Below, one piece after another: positions 1-10,383 of a stretch of 64,000 nucleotides of DNA (positions within the stretch are counted from its first letter, which is position 1; every line of letters starts with the position of its first letter). This stretch comes from Brevibacillus brevis (lineage in GTDB: Bacteria > Bacillota > Bacilli > Brevibacillales > Brevibacillaceae), in NCBI RefSeq assembly GCF_022026395.1, contig NZ_CP041767.1, positions 27,501 through 91,500 of the forward strand. Reading direction: 5' to 3'. Made by a program: the position numbers and the translations under genes. The notes beneath the pieces are model-generated. The model searched no databases. It saw only the letters and a program-made list of their open reading frames with translations, and was not told where the DNA came from.

Positions 1-452
1 GGGATGGATGAAAATAAATCATGGACTGAATAGCGCTCTTGTAACGGCGCAAGCTGGAACACGTTAGTTAATTGCGCAAAAAACCCCTCCTTTTGTGGAC
101 GAACCTCGTCCTCCATTAGGATATAGGCGTTTCTTTTAAGCTTTCTGGTCGTGACACCATGTTGCAGAACACGACTGTTTTGGGGATAATACGGATCACG
201 AGTCAATAACATCGCCTTCAACAAGTGAGAGCAACCATAAAACAGCAGCAATGGCTGGATGGACAAGTCGGCAACAGCGGAAGTGGAATAAAAATGTCTG
301 GCTTGTCTCCAGAGATAAAGGAAACGCGAGCTTTGTTGAAAGGCTAGTCGCTCGGCATGCTCAGTACCCATGTCATGATAGCAGGAAGCCAAATATTTAC
401 GTGCAGTTGGTTCGGTCTCAAAATAGCGTAATGTTTTCCAAGCGTTATCCAT
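1..452 (-). CDS. yaaC: YaaC-like protein, 3' end cut by window
   Basis: The reverse strand reads open from an ATG at 452 to the window edge (about 150 residues), preceded by an AAAGGTGGG ribosome site. The translation begins MDNAWKTLRYFETEPTAR and contains a stretch like LSIQPLLLFYGCSHLLKAM, which I recognise as the YaaC family. YaaC has no established biochemical role. In B. subtilis yaaC lies next to guaB in the opposite direction, as here, so context supports the call. The C-terminal half lies outside the window. Confidence 0.8.
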   Translation of the reverse strand, partial: MDNAWKTLRYFETEPTARKYLASCYHDMGTEHAERLAFQQSSRFLYLWRQARHFYSTSAVADLSIQPLLLFYGCSHLLKAMLLTRDPYYPQNSRVLQHGVTTRKLKRNAYILMEDEVRPQKEGFFAQLTNVFQLAPLQERYSVHDLFSSI

Positions 453-530
453 GTTACCCACCTTTGGTAATTTTCGTAATATGGTTATGTTTCCCTAAAT
501 ATTTTTTGATTTATCTGTATAATCGATTCT

Positions 531-543
531 ATAACCGAACGAT
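531..543 (+). promoter_or_regulatory. Candidate PurR box upstream of guaB
   Basis: ATAACCGAACGAT matches the Bacillus PurBox consensus AWWWCCGAACWWT at 12 of 13 positions. It sits just upstream of the guaB -35 element. I do not see a good inverted second box at the usual 16-17 nt spacing, so PurR control of guaB is plausible but not firm. Confidence 0.45.
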
Positions 544-554
544 ATACTCATTTC

Positions 555-584
555 TTGACAGTAAATTAAGCCGTTTGTTAAACT
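555..584 (+). promoter_or_regulatory. Putative sigma-A promoter of guaB
   Basis: A perfect -35 TTGACA (555-560) is followed after 18 nt by TAAACT (579-584), leaving a short leader before the GTG start at 619. The -10 is imperfect (4 of 6). Confidence 0.5.
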
Positions 585-591
585 GTCTTAA

Positions 592-2079
<1,488 letters not shown>

Positions 2080-2106
2080 GCGAAAAAGTGGTAAAGAAGA
2101 CCTACG

Positions 2107-2138
2107 TCCCCTTTCTTTTATAAAGAGAGGGGATTTTT
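2107..2138 (+). terminator. Rho-independent terminator after guaB
   Basis: TCCCCTTTC pairs with GAGAGGGGA around an AT-rich loop and is followed by TTTTT. Confidence 0.8.
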
Positions 2139-2267
2139 ACTAGCCACTAACATGTGGAAATAGGAGGAATCTCGCTTCAAGCCACCCTGCAACCTATGGT
2201 ACACTTACAATTGTGTGCTTGTTTCATGAAAAAAGAAATCGACAGAAATAGGAGAGTGAGAGATTAC

Positions 2268-3584
2268 ATGAAGCGAAAGACATGGACAAAGCGATTGACA
2301 GGTCTGTTCCTTTCTGTCGCTGTTTTTGCTACAGCAATGGGAGGATCGGTTTCAAAGGTGGAAGCTGCCCCTGTAGCATCTCAAGCGAATTTACAATTGG
2401 AAGCGAAGTCTGCCATTCTTGTTGAGGCATCGACGGGAAAGGTTCTCTATAGTAAAGATCCTGATGTAGCACTTCCGCCTGCGAGTATGAGTAAAATGAT
2501 GAGCGAATATCTGGTTCATGATGCCATCAAGCAAAAGAAAATGAAATGGGATGATGTCGTCCCTGTAAGTGAATATGCGTTTTATATTGCTAAAATTTCT
2601 GATTCGTCTGGTGTGTATTTGAATTTAGGCGAATCCTTTACAGTTAAACAATTGTATGAAGCGATGGCAATCGTATCAGCCAATGACGCTACTGTACTTT
2701 TGGCTGAGAAGATCGCAGGCAGTGAGGCAGCCTTTGTTGAATTGATGAACAAAAAGGCAGCAGAGCTTGGTATGAAAAATACTTCGTTCGTCACTTCAAC
2801 TGGATTACCAGCCAATGAGTTGGGTCCATACTCTGTTCAGACCGATCAAACAGAAAACCTGATGTCTGCTCGTGATGCAGCGATCCTTGCCCGTGCGCTG
2901 ATTCACGATTTCCCGGATGCGTTGGAGACCTCCAAAAAACCAATCTTCACCTTCCGTACAGGTACACCAAAAGAGTGGAGCAAGAAAAACTATAACTGGA
3001 TGCTGCCTAGCCTGATTAGCTATTACCCAGGTGTAGACGGATTAAAAACGGGGCATACAAATGCAGCAGGTTATTGTTTTACAGGTACGGCTGTTCGCGA
3101 CAACATGCGTTTGATTAGCGTCGTGATGAAAACTAGCTCCGAGTCAAAGCGTTTTGCTGAGACGAGAAAACTGTTTGACTACGGTTTTGCCAATTTCAAG
3201 CTCACAAAACAAATGGACAAGAATGTACCAGTCAAAGGATTTGAAACAGCTCCTGTGAAAAACGGTGTAGAGGTAACTGTGCCAGTTGTTACAGGCAGTG
3301 AAGTAAACATGATCACCAAAACCGGTACGGAAGCAAAATACACGCCAACAGTTACCTTCCAGGAGCTAACCGCACCGATCCAGCAAGGACAAGTTGTCGG
3401 TAAGATTGTTTTGAAAGAAGAAGGTATGAAGGAATCGGATTACTTGCAGCCTGAAGACGCAGCAAAAGCAGGCGTGGATATCGTAGCAGGACAGGCAGTA
3501 GAGGAAGCCAGCTGGATTCGTCTGTTCTTCCGCAGCATCATTGAGTTTTTCAGCAATTTGTTTAGCAGTGGAACAGGAAATTAA
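2268..3584 (+). CDS. dacA: D-alanyl-D-alanine carboxypeptidase (PBP5 type)
   Basis: This 438-residue penicillin-binding protein removes the terminal D-Ala from peptidoglycan pentapeptides outside the membrane. The reading frame extends upstream, but the ATG at 2268 is chosen because it gives a classic signal peptide (MKRKTWTKRL then a hydrophobic core, cleavage near VEA-A at residue 33). The serine peptidase motifs are complete: S73-M-S-K76, S137-A-N139 and K260-T-G. The C-terminal PBP5 beta domain ends in an amphipathic helix (WIRLFFRSIIEFF) that would anchor the protein to the membrane. It lies between guaB and pdxS as in B. subtilis. AGGAG lies at 2250, slightly far from the ATG. Confidence 0.96.
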   Translation: MKRKTWTKRLTGLFLSVAVFATAMGGSVSKVEAAPVASQANLQLEAKSAILVEASTGKVLYSKDPDVALPPASMSKMMSEYLVHDAIKQKKMKWDDVVPVSEYAFYIAKISDSSGVYLNLGESFTVKQLYEAMAIVSANDATVLLAEKIAGSEAAFVELMNKKAAELGMKNTSFVTSTGLPANELGPYSVQTDQTENLMSARDAAILARALIHDFPDALETSKKPIFTFRTGTPKEWSKKNYNWMLPSLISYYPGVDGLKTGHTNAAGYCFTGTAVRDNMRLISVVMKTSSESKRFAETRKLFDYGFANFKLTKQMDKNVPVKGFETAPVKNGVEVTVPVVTGSEVNMITKTGTEAKYTPTVTFQELTAPIQQGQVVGKIVLKEEGMKESDYLQPEDAAKAGVDIVAGQAVEEASWIRLFFRSIIEFFSNLFSSGTGN

Positions 3585-3591
3585 ATAACTA

Positions 3592-3621
3592 TTGTTTTCC
3601 CCTACATCTATCGTTTACAAT
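3592..3621 (+). promoter_or_regulatory. Putative promoter of pdxST
   Basis: TTGTTT (3592-3597), an 18-nt spacer and TACAAT (3616-3621) lie directly downstream of dacA and about 70 nt before the pdxS start. Confidence 0.4.
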
Positions 3622-3690
3622 GACGGTAACAGGAACCATAACACCGCATAACAGTTTCGGTTCTGACTCATGATGTAGGGGGTATTTTTA

Positions 3691-4575
3691 ATGGTACAAG
3701 TAGGAACATCCCGCGTTAAAAGAGGTATGGCTGAAATGCAAAAAGGCGGCGTCATTATGGACGTCGTGAATGCTGAACAAGCGAAAATTGCAGAAGCAGC
3801 GGGTGCTGTTGCTGTAATGGCTTTGGAGCGTGTACCGTCTGACATTCGTGCAGCAGGTGGAGTTGCTCGCATGGCGGACCTTAGCATTGTAGAGGAAGTA
3901 CTGAATGCTGTTTCGATCCCTGTTATGGCAAAAGCTCGTATCGGTCATTTTGTTGAAGCGCGTGTTCTCGAGTCTCTGGGTGTAGATTATCTCGATGAGA
4001 GTGAAGTGCTCACTCCGGCAGATGACTTGTACCATATCAATAAAAAAGAGTTCACTGTACCGTTTGTATGTGGCGCCCGTGATCTGGGTGAAGCTCTCCG
4101 CCGTATCGGGGAAGGTGCATCCATGATCCGCACAAAAGGTGAGCCAGGAACCGGAAACATTGTAGAGGCTGTTCGTCACATGCGCACGATGATGTCCCAA
4201 ATCCGCAAAGTGCAAGCTATGTCCTACGATGAACTGATGGCAGAAGCCAAAAACCTGGGTGCTCCATACGAACTGCTTGAAGAGGTACACAAAACAGGTA
4301 AGCTGCCAGTCGTAAACTTCGCAGCAGGCGGAGTAGCAACACCAGCGGATGCTGCCCTGATGATGCAACTCGGCTCGGATGGCGTGTTTGTTGGCTCTGG
4401 TATCTTTAAATCAGAGAATCCAGAGAAGTTTGCTCGCGCGATTGTGGAAGCGACCACCCACTACACAGATTACGAACTGATTGCTCGCGTATCCAAAGGC
4501 TTGGGAACAGCAATGCCAGGAATCGAAATCTCCAAAATTCGTGAAGCTGATCGCATGCAAGAGCGCGGCTGGTAA
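3691..4575 (+). CDS. pdxS: Pyridoxal 5'-phosphate synthase, synthase subunit
   Basis: PdxS (294 residues) makes PLP from ribose 5-phosphate, glyceraldehyde 3-phosphate and ammonia supplied by PdxT, within a 12+12 complex. The family's catalytic residues fall at their usual numbers: Asp24 (GVIMDVVN), Lys81 ([10 protein letters not shown]) and Lys149 (MIRTKGEPG). The phosphate-binding GTG motif follows. The ATG at 3691 has a GGGGG ribosome site in TAGGGGGTAT. Only 10 nt separate it from pdxT, so the two are co-transcribed. Confidence 0.98.
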   Translation: MVQVGTSRVKRGMAEMQKGGVIMDVVNAEQAKIAEAAGAVAVMALERVPSDIRAAGGVARMADLSIVEEVLNAVSIPVMAKARIGHFVEARVLESLGVDYLDESEVLTPADDLYHINKKEFTVPFVCGARDLGEALRRIGEGASMIRTKGEPGTGNIVEAVRHMRTMMSQIRKVQAMSYDELMAEAKNLGAPYELLEEVHKTGKLPVVNFAAGGVATPADAALMMQLGSDGVFVGSGIFKSENPEKFARAIVEATTHYTDYELIARVSKGLGTAMPGIEISKIREADRMQERGW

Positions 4576-4585
4576 GGTGAGTAGC

Positions 4586-5161
4586 ATGAAAATCGGCGTA
4601 CTCGCTCTACAAGGAGCTGTAGCAGAACATCTGCGAATGCTAGAAGAGGTTGGTGCGACAGCTGTCCCGGTCAAAAAAGTAGAAGAACTGGATGACCTAG
4701 ATGGACTGGTCATTCCCGGCGGAGAAAGCACCACGATTAGCAAGCTGATGCACAAGTACGGATTCATGGAGGCTGTTCAAGAATTCGGTAAGGCGAACAA
4801 GCCGATCTTCGGAACTTGCGCAGGAGCGATTCTTCTGGCGAAACGGATTCAAGGACAAGACGATTACCATTTAGGCTTGATGGATATCAAAGTCGAGCGG
4901 AATGCTTTTGGTCGCCAAAAGGAGAGCTTTGAAGTCTTGATGCCTGTTGCGGGTGTAGCGGCAGATTACCCGGCAGTGTTCATCCGGGCTCCGTATATTA
5001 TGGAAGTGGGAGAGAACGGTCAAGTCTTGGCCAAGCATGAAGACAAGATTGTTGTCGCCCGAAGCGGTCATTATTTGGCAGCAGCCTTTCACCCAGAATT
5101 GACCGAAGATACAAGACTGCACAAATACTTCCTCGACATGGTCAAGGAATACAGAAGCTAG
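4586..5161 (+). CDS. pdxT: Pyridoxal 5'-phosphate synthase, glutaminase subunit
   Basis: PdxT (191 residues) is a class I glutaminase that hydrolyses glutamine and channels ammonia to PdxS. The triad is visible as Cys78 (FGTCAGAIL), His169 and Glu171 (FHPELTED). The conserved PGGEST loop is at about residues 44-49. The frame is open further upstream inside pdxS, but the ATG at 4586 with GGTGAG upstream gives the family N-terminus MKIGVLALQG. It is the second gene of the pdxST operon and a terminator follows immediately. Confidence 0.98.
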   Translation: MKIGVLALQGAVAEHLRMLEEVGATAVPVKKVEELDDLDGLVIPGGESTTISKLMHKYGFMEAVQEFGKANKPIFGTCAGAILLAKRIQGQDDYHLGLMDIKVERNAFGRQKESFEVLMPVAGVAADYPAVFIRAPYIMEVGENGQVLAKHEDKIVVARSGHYLAAAFHPELTEDTRLHKYFLDMVKEYRS

Positions 5162-5172
5162 CTGTCATACCG

Positions 5173-5209
5173 GAAGATCGGCCGTAAAAAGGTGCCGATC
5201 TTCTTTTTT
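5173..5209 (+). terminator. Terminator after pdxT
   Basis: Perfect 10-bp stem GAAGATCGGC / GCCGATCTTC with an 11-nt loop, then TTTTTT. Confidence 0.92.
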
Positions 5210-5234
5210 CTGTACAGATCAGGATGGGCTGCTC

Positions 5235-5264
5235 TTTACATACGTATAGAACCTGTAGTACAGT
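5235..5264 (+). promoter_or_regulatory. Possible promoter of the serS leader
   Basis: TTTACA (5235-5240), 18 nt and TACAGT (5259-5264) would start a transcript about 300 nt upstream of serS, as expected for a T-box leader. Confidence 0.35.
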
Positions 5265-5284
5265 TAACAATAATAGTATTCATG

Positions 5285-5540
5285 AATGAGAATGCGATGA
5301 TGAGAACAAGTACTTCACAAGAGCCAGGCCTAGAGAGTCGGTGGTAGGTGCAAACCGATCCGGTTATGTGAGGGAATCCATCTCGGAGTGGCAAAGGAAC
5401 AACAACTTTGCCCGGAACCGTCCCGTTATGACGGAAGAGTGGGCATATGCATGAAGGATTGCTGCATATGTCAACGAGGGTGGCAACGCGGGTATACAAC
5501 ACTCGTCCCTTACCAGGGGACGGGTGTTTTTTGTTTTTTT
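5285..5540 (+). promoter_or_regulatory. T-box riboswitch (serine), with terminator
   Basis: The leader holds the AGTA-type motif near 5309, a distal-loop GGTGGTAGGTGC (5339-5350), a specifier region GAATCCATC where TCC (Ser) at 5377-5379 is followed by A, and the T-box core GAGGGTGGCAACGCGG at 5476-5491. A GC-rich terminator (5499-5526) followed by a long T run ends the leader. In T-boxes uncharged tRNA pairs with specifier and T-box and favours antitermination; here the target would be tRNA-Ser(GGA) controlling serS. Confidence 0.9.
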
Positions 5541-5567
5541 TTCAATACGATTCGGAGGGATTTACAC

Positions 5568-6848
5568 ATGTTGGACGTAAAAGTATTACGCCAGGATTTA
5601 GAAGAAGTAAAACGCCGTTTGGCTCACCGCAATGAAGATATTTCTGCGTTGGATCAATTCGTAGAAGTAGATGAAAAGCGTCGCGAAGTCATCCAAGAGG
5701 CAGAAGCGCTGAAAAATAAGCGTAACACGGTATCCGAGCAAGTAGCTGTCATGAAACGCAATAAGGAAAATGCAGACCATCTGATCGCTGAAATGAAAGA
5801 AGTAAATGAGCGCATCAAGGCTTTGGATGAAGAGCTGCGCCAACTGGATGAACAGCTGGAGTTCATTTTGCTGAGCCTGCCAAACCTTCCGCATGAAAGC
5901 ACGCCGATCGGTACGACTGAAGACGATAACGTGATCGCCTGGACATGGGGAGAGCCACGTGCGTTTGACTTCGAGATTAAGCCTCACTGGGAGCTGGCTA
6001 GCCAAGCAGGCATCCTCGATTTTGAAACCGCGGCAAAAGTAACAGGAAGCCGTTTTGTTTTCTATAAAGGCTTGGGCGCACGTCTGGAGCGCGCACTAAT
6101 GAACTTCATGATGGATTTGCACTCGAATGAACATGGCTATGAAGAAGTGATCCCACCGTATATCGTCAACCGTACGAGCATGACGGGAACGGGGCAATTG
6201 CCTAAGTTTGAAGAGGATGCATTCAAAATCGAGGGACCAGATTACTTCCTGATTCCAACAGCAGAGGTGCCCGTCACCAACATGCATCGTGATGAGATCA
6301 TGGATGGAGCGGATCTCCCTCGATACTACACTGCTTTCAGCGCATGTTTCCGTTCGGAAGCGGGCTCTGCTGGCCGTGATACGCGTGGGTTGATTCGTCA
6401 GCATCAATTCAACAAAGTTGAGCTGGTGAAATTCGTGAAACCAGAAGAGTCTTATGACGAACTCGACAAACTGGTGAAAAACGCTGAAAAGGTGCTTCAA
6501 CTGCTTGGATTGCCATACCGTGTCCTGAGCATGTGCACAGGCGATCTTGGTTTTACGGCTGCGAAGAAATTCGACCTAGAAGTTTGGATTCCAAGCGGCG
6601 GCACATACCGTGAAATCTCGTCTTGCTCGAACTTTGAAGATTTCCAAGCACGCCGTGCCAATATCCGTTTCCGTCGCGATACGAAATCAAAGCCAGAATT
6701 TGTGCATACATTGAATGGTTCCGGTTTGGCGATTGGACGTACAGTAGCAGCAATCTTGGAAAACTACCAAGAGGCAGACGGAACAATCGTAATTCCAGAA
6801 GCTCTTCGTCCGTACATGGGCGGAGTAGATAAGATCGCACCGAAGTAA
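5568..6848 (+). CDS. serS: Seryl-tRNA synthetase
   Basis: This 426-residue class II synthetase charges tRNA-Ser. The N-terminal 110 residues are charged and heptad-like, forming the antiparallel coiled-coil arm that contacts the long variable arm of tRNA-Ser. Class II motif 2 is visible ([15 protein letters not shown]) and motif 3 near the C-terminus ([16 protein letters not shown]). The frame is open far upstream through the T-box leader, but the ATG at 5568 has TCGGAGGGA ahead of it and starts the family sequence MLDVKVLRQ. Expression is likely set by the T-box upstream. Confidence 0.98.
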   Translation: MLDVKVLRQDLEEVKRRLAHRNEDISALDQFVEVDEKRREVIQEAEALKNKRNTVSEQVAVMKRNKENADHLIAEMKEVNERIKALDEELRQLDEQLEFILLSLPNLPHESTPIGTTEDDNVIAWTWGEPRAFDFEIKPHWELASQAGILDFETAAKVTGSRFVFYKGLGARLERALMNFMMDLHSNEHGYEEVIPPYIVNRTSMTGTGQLPKFEEDAFKIEGPDYFLIPTAEVPVTNMHRDEIMDGADLPRYYTAFSACFRSEAGSAGRDTRGLIRQHQFNKVELVKFVKPEESYDELDKLVKNAEKVLQLLGLPYRVLSMCTGDLGFTAAKKFDLEVWIPSGGTYREISSCSNFEDFQARRANIRFRRDTKSKPEFVHTLNGSGLAIGRTVAAILENYQEADGTIVIPEALRPYMGGVDKIAPK

Positions 6849-6864
6849 TAAGCGAGAGATTTGG

Positions 6865-6906
6865 AAAACAGCTCTTGATCCATAACGGGTCAAGGGCTGT
6901 TTTATA
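6865..6906 (+). terminator. Terminator after serS
   Basis: AAAACAGCTCTTGATCC pairs with GGGTCAAGGGCTGTTTT around a short loop; the 3' arm ends in a T run. Confidence 0.85.
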
Positions 6907-6943
6907 TTGTGTACTAATACAGATATATTTTTTAAAAAACGTG

Positions 6944-6972
6944 TTGCACTGTACTAATCTCTGTTATATAAT
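6944..6972 (+). promoter_or_regulatory. Strong sigma-A promoter of the small zinc protein
   Basis: TTGCAC (6944-6949), exactly 17 nt, then TATAAT (6967-6972). It precedes the 50-codon gene at 7024. Confidence 0.8.
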
Positions 6973-7023
6973 AAAAACAAATTTTAAGAAAATTGTTTTA
7001 ATACAGAAATGGAGGAATGGAGA

Positions 7024-7176
7024 ATGGACTGCTATCGGTGTGAAGGTAACGGAGAACAAAATTGCCCAAGATGTGGAGGCGTTGGTCGTGATGCCAACGG
7101 AGCGGCTTGCCACAATTGCTTGGGAGACGGTCATGTATGCTGCAGCCATTGCAGTGGCAGCGGGTATCAGGAGTAA
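7024..7176 (+). CDS. Small DnaJ-like Cys-rich zinc-binding protein
   Basis: A 50-codon ORF starts at an ATG preceded by GGAGGAATGG. The product has four CxxCxGxG motifs in a row: CYRCEGNG, CPRCGGVG, CHNCLGDG and CSHCSGSG, with cysteines at 3/6, 14/17, 29/32 and 40/43 plus an extra Cys39. This is the zinc-binding pattern of the central DnaJ/Hsp40 domain, which normally spans about 75 residues and sits between J and substrate domains; here the protein is little more than that module. Two zinc ions per chain would be expected by analogy. Anti-TRAP of B. subtilis is a comparably small protein with this type of zinc motif, but it has fewer repeats. The gene stands alone between serS and aceB with its own promoter. 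Function unknown. Confidence 0.85.
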   Translation: MDCYRCEGNGEQNCPRCGGVGRDANGAACHNCLGDGHVCCSHCSGSGYQE

Positions 7177-7197
7177 GGACATTTTTTTTGCTATCGC

Positions 7198-7214
7198 TGT
7201 TATATAATAAAAAA
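7198..7214 (+). promoter_or_regulatory. Duplicated -10 region upstream of aceB
   Basis: CTGTTATATAATAAAAA here is identical to 6961-6977, the -10 region of the preceding small gene. It contains TATAAT (7203-7208) and a TG just upstream of TATATA, like an extended -10. No convincing -35 is present. It lies about 55 nt before the aceB start. Confidence 0.5.
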
Positions 7215-7267
7215 CATTTTATCGATCTGTACCATAATAACTTTCAAGTGAGGGAGGAGGAGCTGTT

Positions 7268-8875
7268 TTGACTACTGTACCAACGAATCCATATCCGCTG
7301 GAGGTGCAGATTTCCGGTGAGATGCACCCTGGTTATCAAGATATCCTGACACCAGAAGCGATTCAATTCGTGATGAAGCTGGAGCAAAGGTTTGGCGACA
7401 GACGCCAACAATTGTTGGCGAAGCGCGTGGAGCGCCAATTGCAGATTGATGCAGGTCAACTACCCGATTTTTTAGAGGAAACAGCGGACATTCGCAAAGG
7501 AGATTGGACTGTTGCTCCATTGCCCAAAGATTTGCAGGACAGACGGGTGGAGATTACAGGACCTTCGGGTGACCGGAAAATGGTCATCAATGCACTGAAC
7601 TCGGGTGCTCGGCTTTTCATGGCTGACTTTGAGGACGCGAACTCACCGACCTGGGAGAACACCATCCAAGGCCAAATCAACATGAAGGATGCGGTACGCC
7701 GCAATATCTCTTACATCAGTCCGGAGGGCAAATCATACACCCTCAATGAAAAAACAGCGGTTTTGATCGTGCGTCCTCGTGGCTGGCATCTTGAAGAAAA
7801 GCACATCCTCCTCGATCAAAAACCGATCTCCGGCAGCCTGCTTGACTTCGGACTTTATTTTTACCACAACGTAGATGCTCTTGTCGCGAATCAAACAGCA
7901 CCGTATTTCTACTTACCGAAACTGGAGAGCCATTTGGAAGCTCGACTCTGGAACGACGTCTTCCTTTTCGCGCAGGATGAATTGAATATTCCACGCGGCA
8001 CGATTCGCGCGACAGTATTGATCGAAACGATTCTCGCGGCTTTTGAGATGGATGAGATTTTGTATGAGCTTCGCGAGCATAGTGCAGGACTGAATTGCGG
8101 ACGTTGGGATTACATTTTCAGCTATATCAAAAAGCTGCGGAATCAGCCTGATGTGATTACACCGGATCGTGCCCAAGTAACCATGACCGTTCCGTTCATG
8201 AAAGCTTACACAACGCTAGCCGTGAAGACTTGCCATAAACGGATGGCACCCTGCATCGGCGGAATGGCTGCACAAATTCCGGTGAAAAATGACCCGGTAC
8301 AAAACGCAGAAGCCATTGCCAAAGTGCGCGCTGACAAAGAGCGGGAAGCGTACGATGGACATGATGGGACTTGGGTTGCTCACCCGGGGCTAGTGCCGGT
8401 AGCTATGGAAGTGTTCGATCGCCTGATGAGAGAGCCGAACCAAATTTGGTACAAACGTGAAGACGTAGACGTATCTGCTAGTCAACTGCTGGCAGTCCCA
8501 GAGGGCACGATTACAGAAGCGGGTGTCCGTACGAACATAAGCGTAGGTTTGCAGTACATCGAGGCTTGGTTGCGAGGCTCTGGGGCTGTGCCGATCAACA
8601 ATCTGATGGAGGATGCGGCTACAGCAGAAATTTCGCGGGCACAAGTCTGGCAATGGATGCGTCATCGTCACGGAGTCTTGCAGGATGGTAGAAAGGTGAC
8701 GGAAGGCTTGGTGAAGCAGTGGCTGAGTGAGGAGCTGCAAGCGATCAAGCAAGCAATTGGCCAGGAGAGATACGACAAAAGCAAGTATCCGACTGCTGGA
8801 GATCTGTTCTTGCAATTGGTAACGACAGAAGATTTTGAAGACTTCCTAACGGTACCGGGTTATCGCTATTTGTAA
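7268..8875 (+). CDS. aceB: Malate synthase A
   Basis: This 535-residue enzyme condenses glyoxylate with acetyl-CoA to give malate, the second step of the glyoxylate shunt. Length and sequence match the A-type: an N-terminal region with [13 protein letters not shown], the core [11 protein letters not shown], and the conserved block [18 protein letters not shown] near residue 450. The start is a TTG at 7268 with GAGGGAGGAGG just upstream. aceA follows after 27 nt, so the two shunt enzymes form an operon. The duplicated -10 element upstream is the likely promoter; no cre site was obvious. Confidence 0.96.
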   Translation: MTTVPTNPYPLEVQISGEMHPGYQDILTPEAIQFVMKLEQRFGDRRQQLLAKRVERQLQIDAGQLPDFLEETADIRKGDWTVAPLPKDLQDRRVEITGPSGDRKMVINALNSGARLFMADFEDANSPTWENTIQGQINMKDAVRRNISYISPEGKSYTLNEKTAVLIVRPRGWHLEEKHILLDQKPISGSLLDFGLYFYHNVDALVANQTAPYFYLPKLESHLEARLWNDVFLFAQDELNIPRGTIRATVLIETILAAFEMDEILYELREHSAGLNCGRWDYIFSYIKKLRNQPDVITPDRAQVTMTVPFMKAYTTLAVKTCHKRMAPCIGGMAAQIPVKNDPVQNAEAIAKVRADKEREAYDGHDGTWVAHPGLVPVAMEVFDRLMREPNQIWYKREDVDVSASQLLAVPEGTITEAGVRTNISVGLQYIEAWLRGSGAVPINNLMEDAATAEISRAQVWQWMRHRHGVLQDGRKVTEGLVKQWLSEELQAIKQAIGQERYDKSKYPTAGDLFLQLVTTEDFEDFLTVPGYRYL

Positions 8876-8902
8876 AAATAAAAATGAGTGGGGGAAATGA
8901 AA

Positions 8903-10192
8903 ATGAAAAAAGTAAACAAACAGGAAGCGATTCAACAGGTGGAGCAAAGCTGGCAGGGTGAGCGTTTTAAAGGAATTACACGTCCGTATACAGCAGAAGA
9001 TGTCGTTCGTCTGCGCGGTTCCGTACAAATCGAACATACACTGGCTCGTCTGGGAGCAGAGCGTCTATGGAATCTGTTGCATACCGAGCACCATATTAAA
9101 GCGTTGGGGGCTTTGACCGGGAATCAAGCGATTCAGCAGGTAAAGGCAGGATTAAAAGCGATTTATTTGAGTGGCTGGCAGGTAGCGGCCGATGCTAATC
9201 TGTCTGGTCAGATGTATCCTGATCAAAGCCTCTACCCGGCAAACAGTGTTCCTCAAGTCGTAAAAAGAATTAATCAGGCATTGCAACGCGCTGACCAGAT
9301 CGATCAATCAGAAGGTGGTACCGATACGAATTGGTTTGCTCCGATCGTGGCAGACGCAGAAGCGGGCTTTGGTGGGCCATTGAACGTCTTTGAATTGATG
9401 AAGGGCATGATTGAAGCGGGCGCAGCAGGTGTGCATTTTGAAGACCAGCTGGCTTCCGAGAAAAAATGCGGCCATATGGGCGGAAAGGTACTGATTCCAA
9501 CGCAGGCGGCTGTACGTAATCTGATTTCCGCTCGATTTGCGGCAGATGTGATGGGAGTCCCAACAATTATCGTGGCACGTACCGATGCCAATGGCGCTTT
9601 CCTGATCACCAGCGACATCGACGAGCAGGATAAACCATTCCTGACGGGTGAACGAACAGCAGAAGGGTTCTTCCGTCTACGCGGCGGATTGGATGCAGCG
9701 ATTGCCCGTGGCCTTGCGTACGCTCCTTATGCAGATTTGATCTGGTGCGAGACTTCTGAGCCGAATTTGGAGGAAGCACGCCGTTTTGCCGAAGCGATCC
9801 ATGCCAAATACCCGGGCAAGCTGTTAGCGTACAATTGCTCTCCTTCTTTCAACTGGAAAAAGAAGCTGGATGAACAGACTATCGCTCGCTTCCAGGAAGA
9901 GATCGGCGAGATGGGCTACAAGTTCCAATTTGTCACGCTCGCTGGCTTCCACTCCCTGAATTACAGCATGTTTGAATTGGCGCGCGGCTATCGTGACCGC
10001 GGAATGGCTGCCTATTCTGAATTGCAGCAGGCTGAGTTTGCTAGCGAAGTACATGGCTATACCGCCACTCGTCATCAGCGTGAAGTGGGTACCGGGTATT
10101 TCGATGAGGTTGCGCAGGTCATCTCTGGCGGCAATTCCTCTACGACTGCACTCAGCGGATCGACGGAAGAGGAGCAATTCGCGCATAATTAA
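8903..10192 (+). CDS. aceA: Isocitrate lyase
   Basis: This 429-residue enzyme splits isocitrate into succinate and glyoxylate, allowing growth on acetate or fatty acids. The signature KKCGHMGGK holds the catalytic Cys189, and the metal-site stretch [11 protein letters not shown] precedes it. GTG at 8888 and ATG at 8897 are in frame, but the ATG at 8903 lies at the best distance from the GGGGG ribosome site and gives [12 protein letters not shown]. It is translated right behind aceB and is followed by a terminator. Confidence 0.96.
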   Translation: MKKVNKQEAIQQVEQSWQGERFKGITRPYTAEDVVRLRGSVQIEHTLARLGAERLWNLLHTEHHIKALGALTGNQAIQQVKAGLKAIYLSGWQVAADANLSGQMYPDQSLYPANSVPQVVKRINQALQRADQIDQSEGGTDTNWFAPIVADAEAGFGGPLNVFELMKGMIEAGAAGVHFEDQLASEKKCGHMGGKVLIPTQAAVRNLISARFAADVMGVPTIIVARTDANGAFLITSDIDEQDKPFLTGERTAEGFFRLRGGLDAAIARGLAYAPYADLIWCETSEPNLEEARRFAEAIHAKYPGKLLAYNCSPSFNWKKKLDEQTIARFQEEIGEMGYKFQFVTLAGFHSLNYSMFELARGYRDRGMAAYSELQQAEFASEVHGYTATRHQREVGTGYFDEVAQVISGGNSSTTALSGSTEEEQFAHN

Positions 10193-10213
10193 ACAGGAAA
10201 AACGAAGGACTAG

Positions 10214-10245
10214 GTGGTTCTCTGGTATTCAGAGGACCACTTTTT
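10214..10245 (+). terminator. Terminator after aceA
   Basis: GTGGTTCTCTG pairs with CAGAGGACCAC (one G-T) around GTATT, followed by TTTTT. Confidence 0.9.
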
Positions 10246-10272
10246 GCGTTCACTTCTATTTTTCATAGAGTC

Positions 10273-10326
10273 TTAATAGCTTTTTAACAACGCATTTATA
10301 TCAGTTTCATTTTGATTGTTTACGAT
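10273..10326 (+). promoter_or_regulatory. PhoP-type Pho box and -10 of the organophosphate operon
   Basis: Four hexamers occur at exact 11-bp steps: TTAATA (10273), TTAACA (10284), TTTATA (10295) and TTCATT (10306). The first three fit the Bacillus PhoP repeat TT(A/C/T)A(C/T)A and the fourth has one mismatch. A weak -10, TACGAT (10321-10326), places the box at about -22 to -60, the usual position at PhoP-activated promoters. No good -35 is present, as expected for an activated promoter. Confidence 0.7.
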
Positions 10327-10383
10327 TGGGTTAGAAAAAAGCAAGAGATCAAACACAAATAAAAACGAAAAGGGGCCTTAAAG

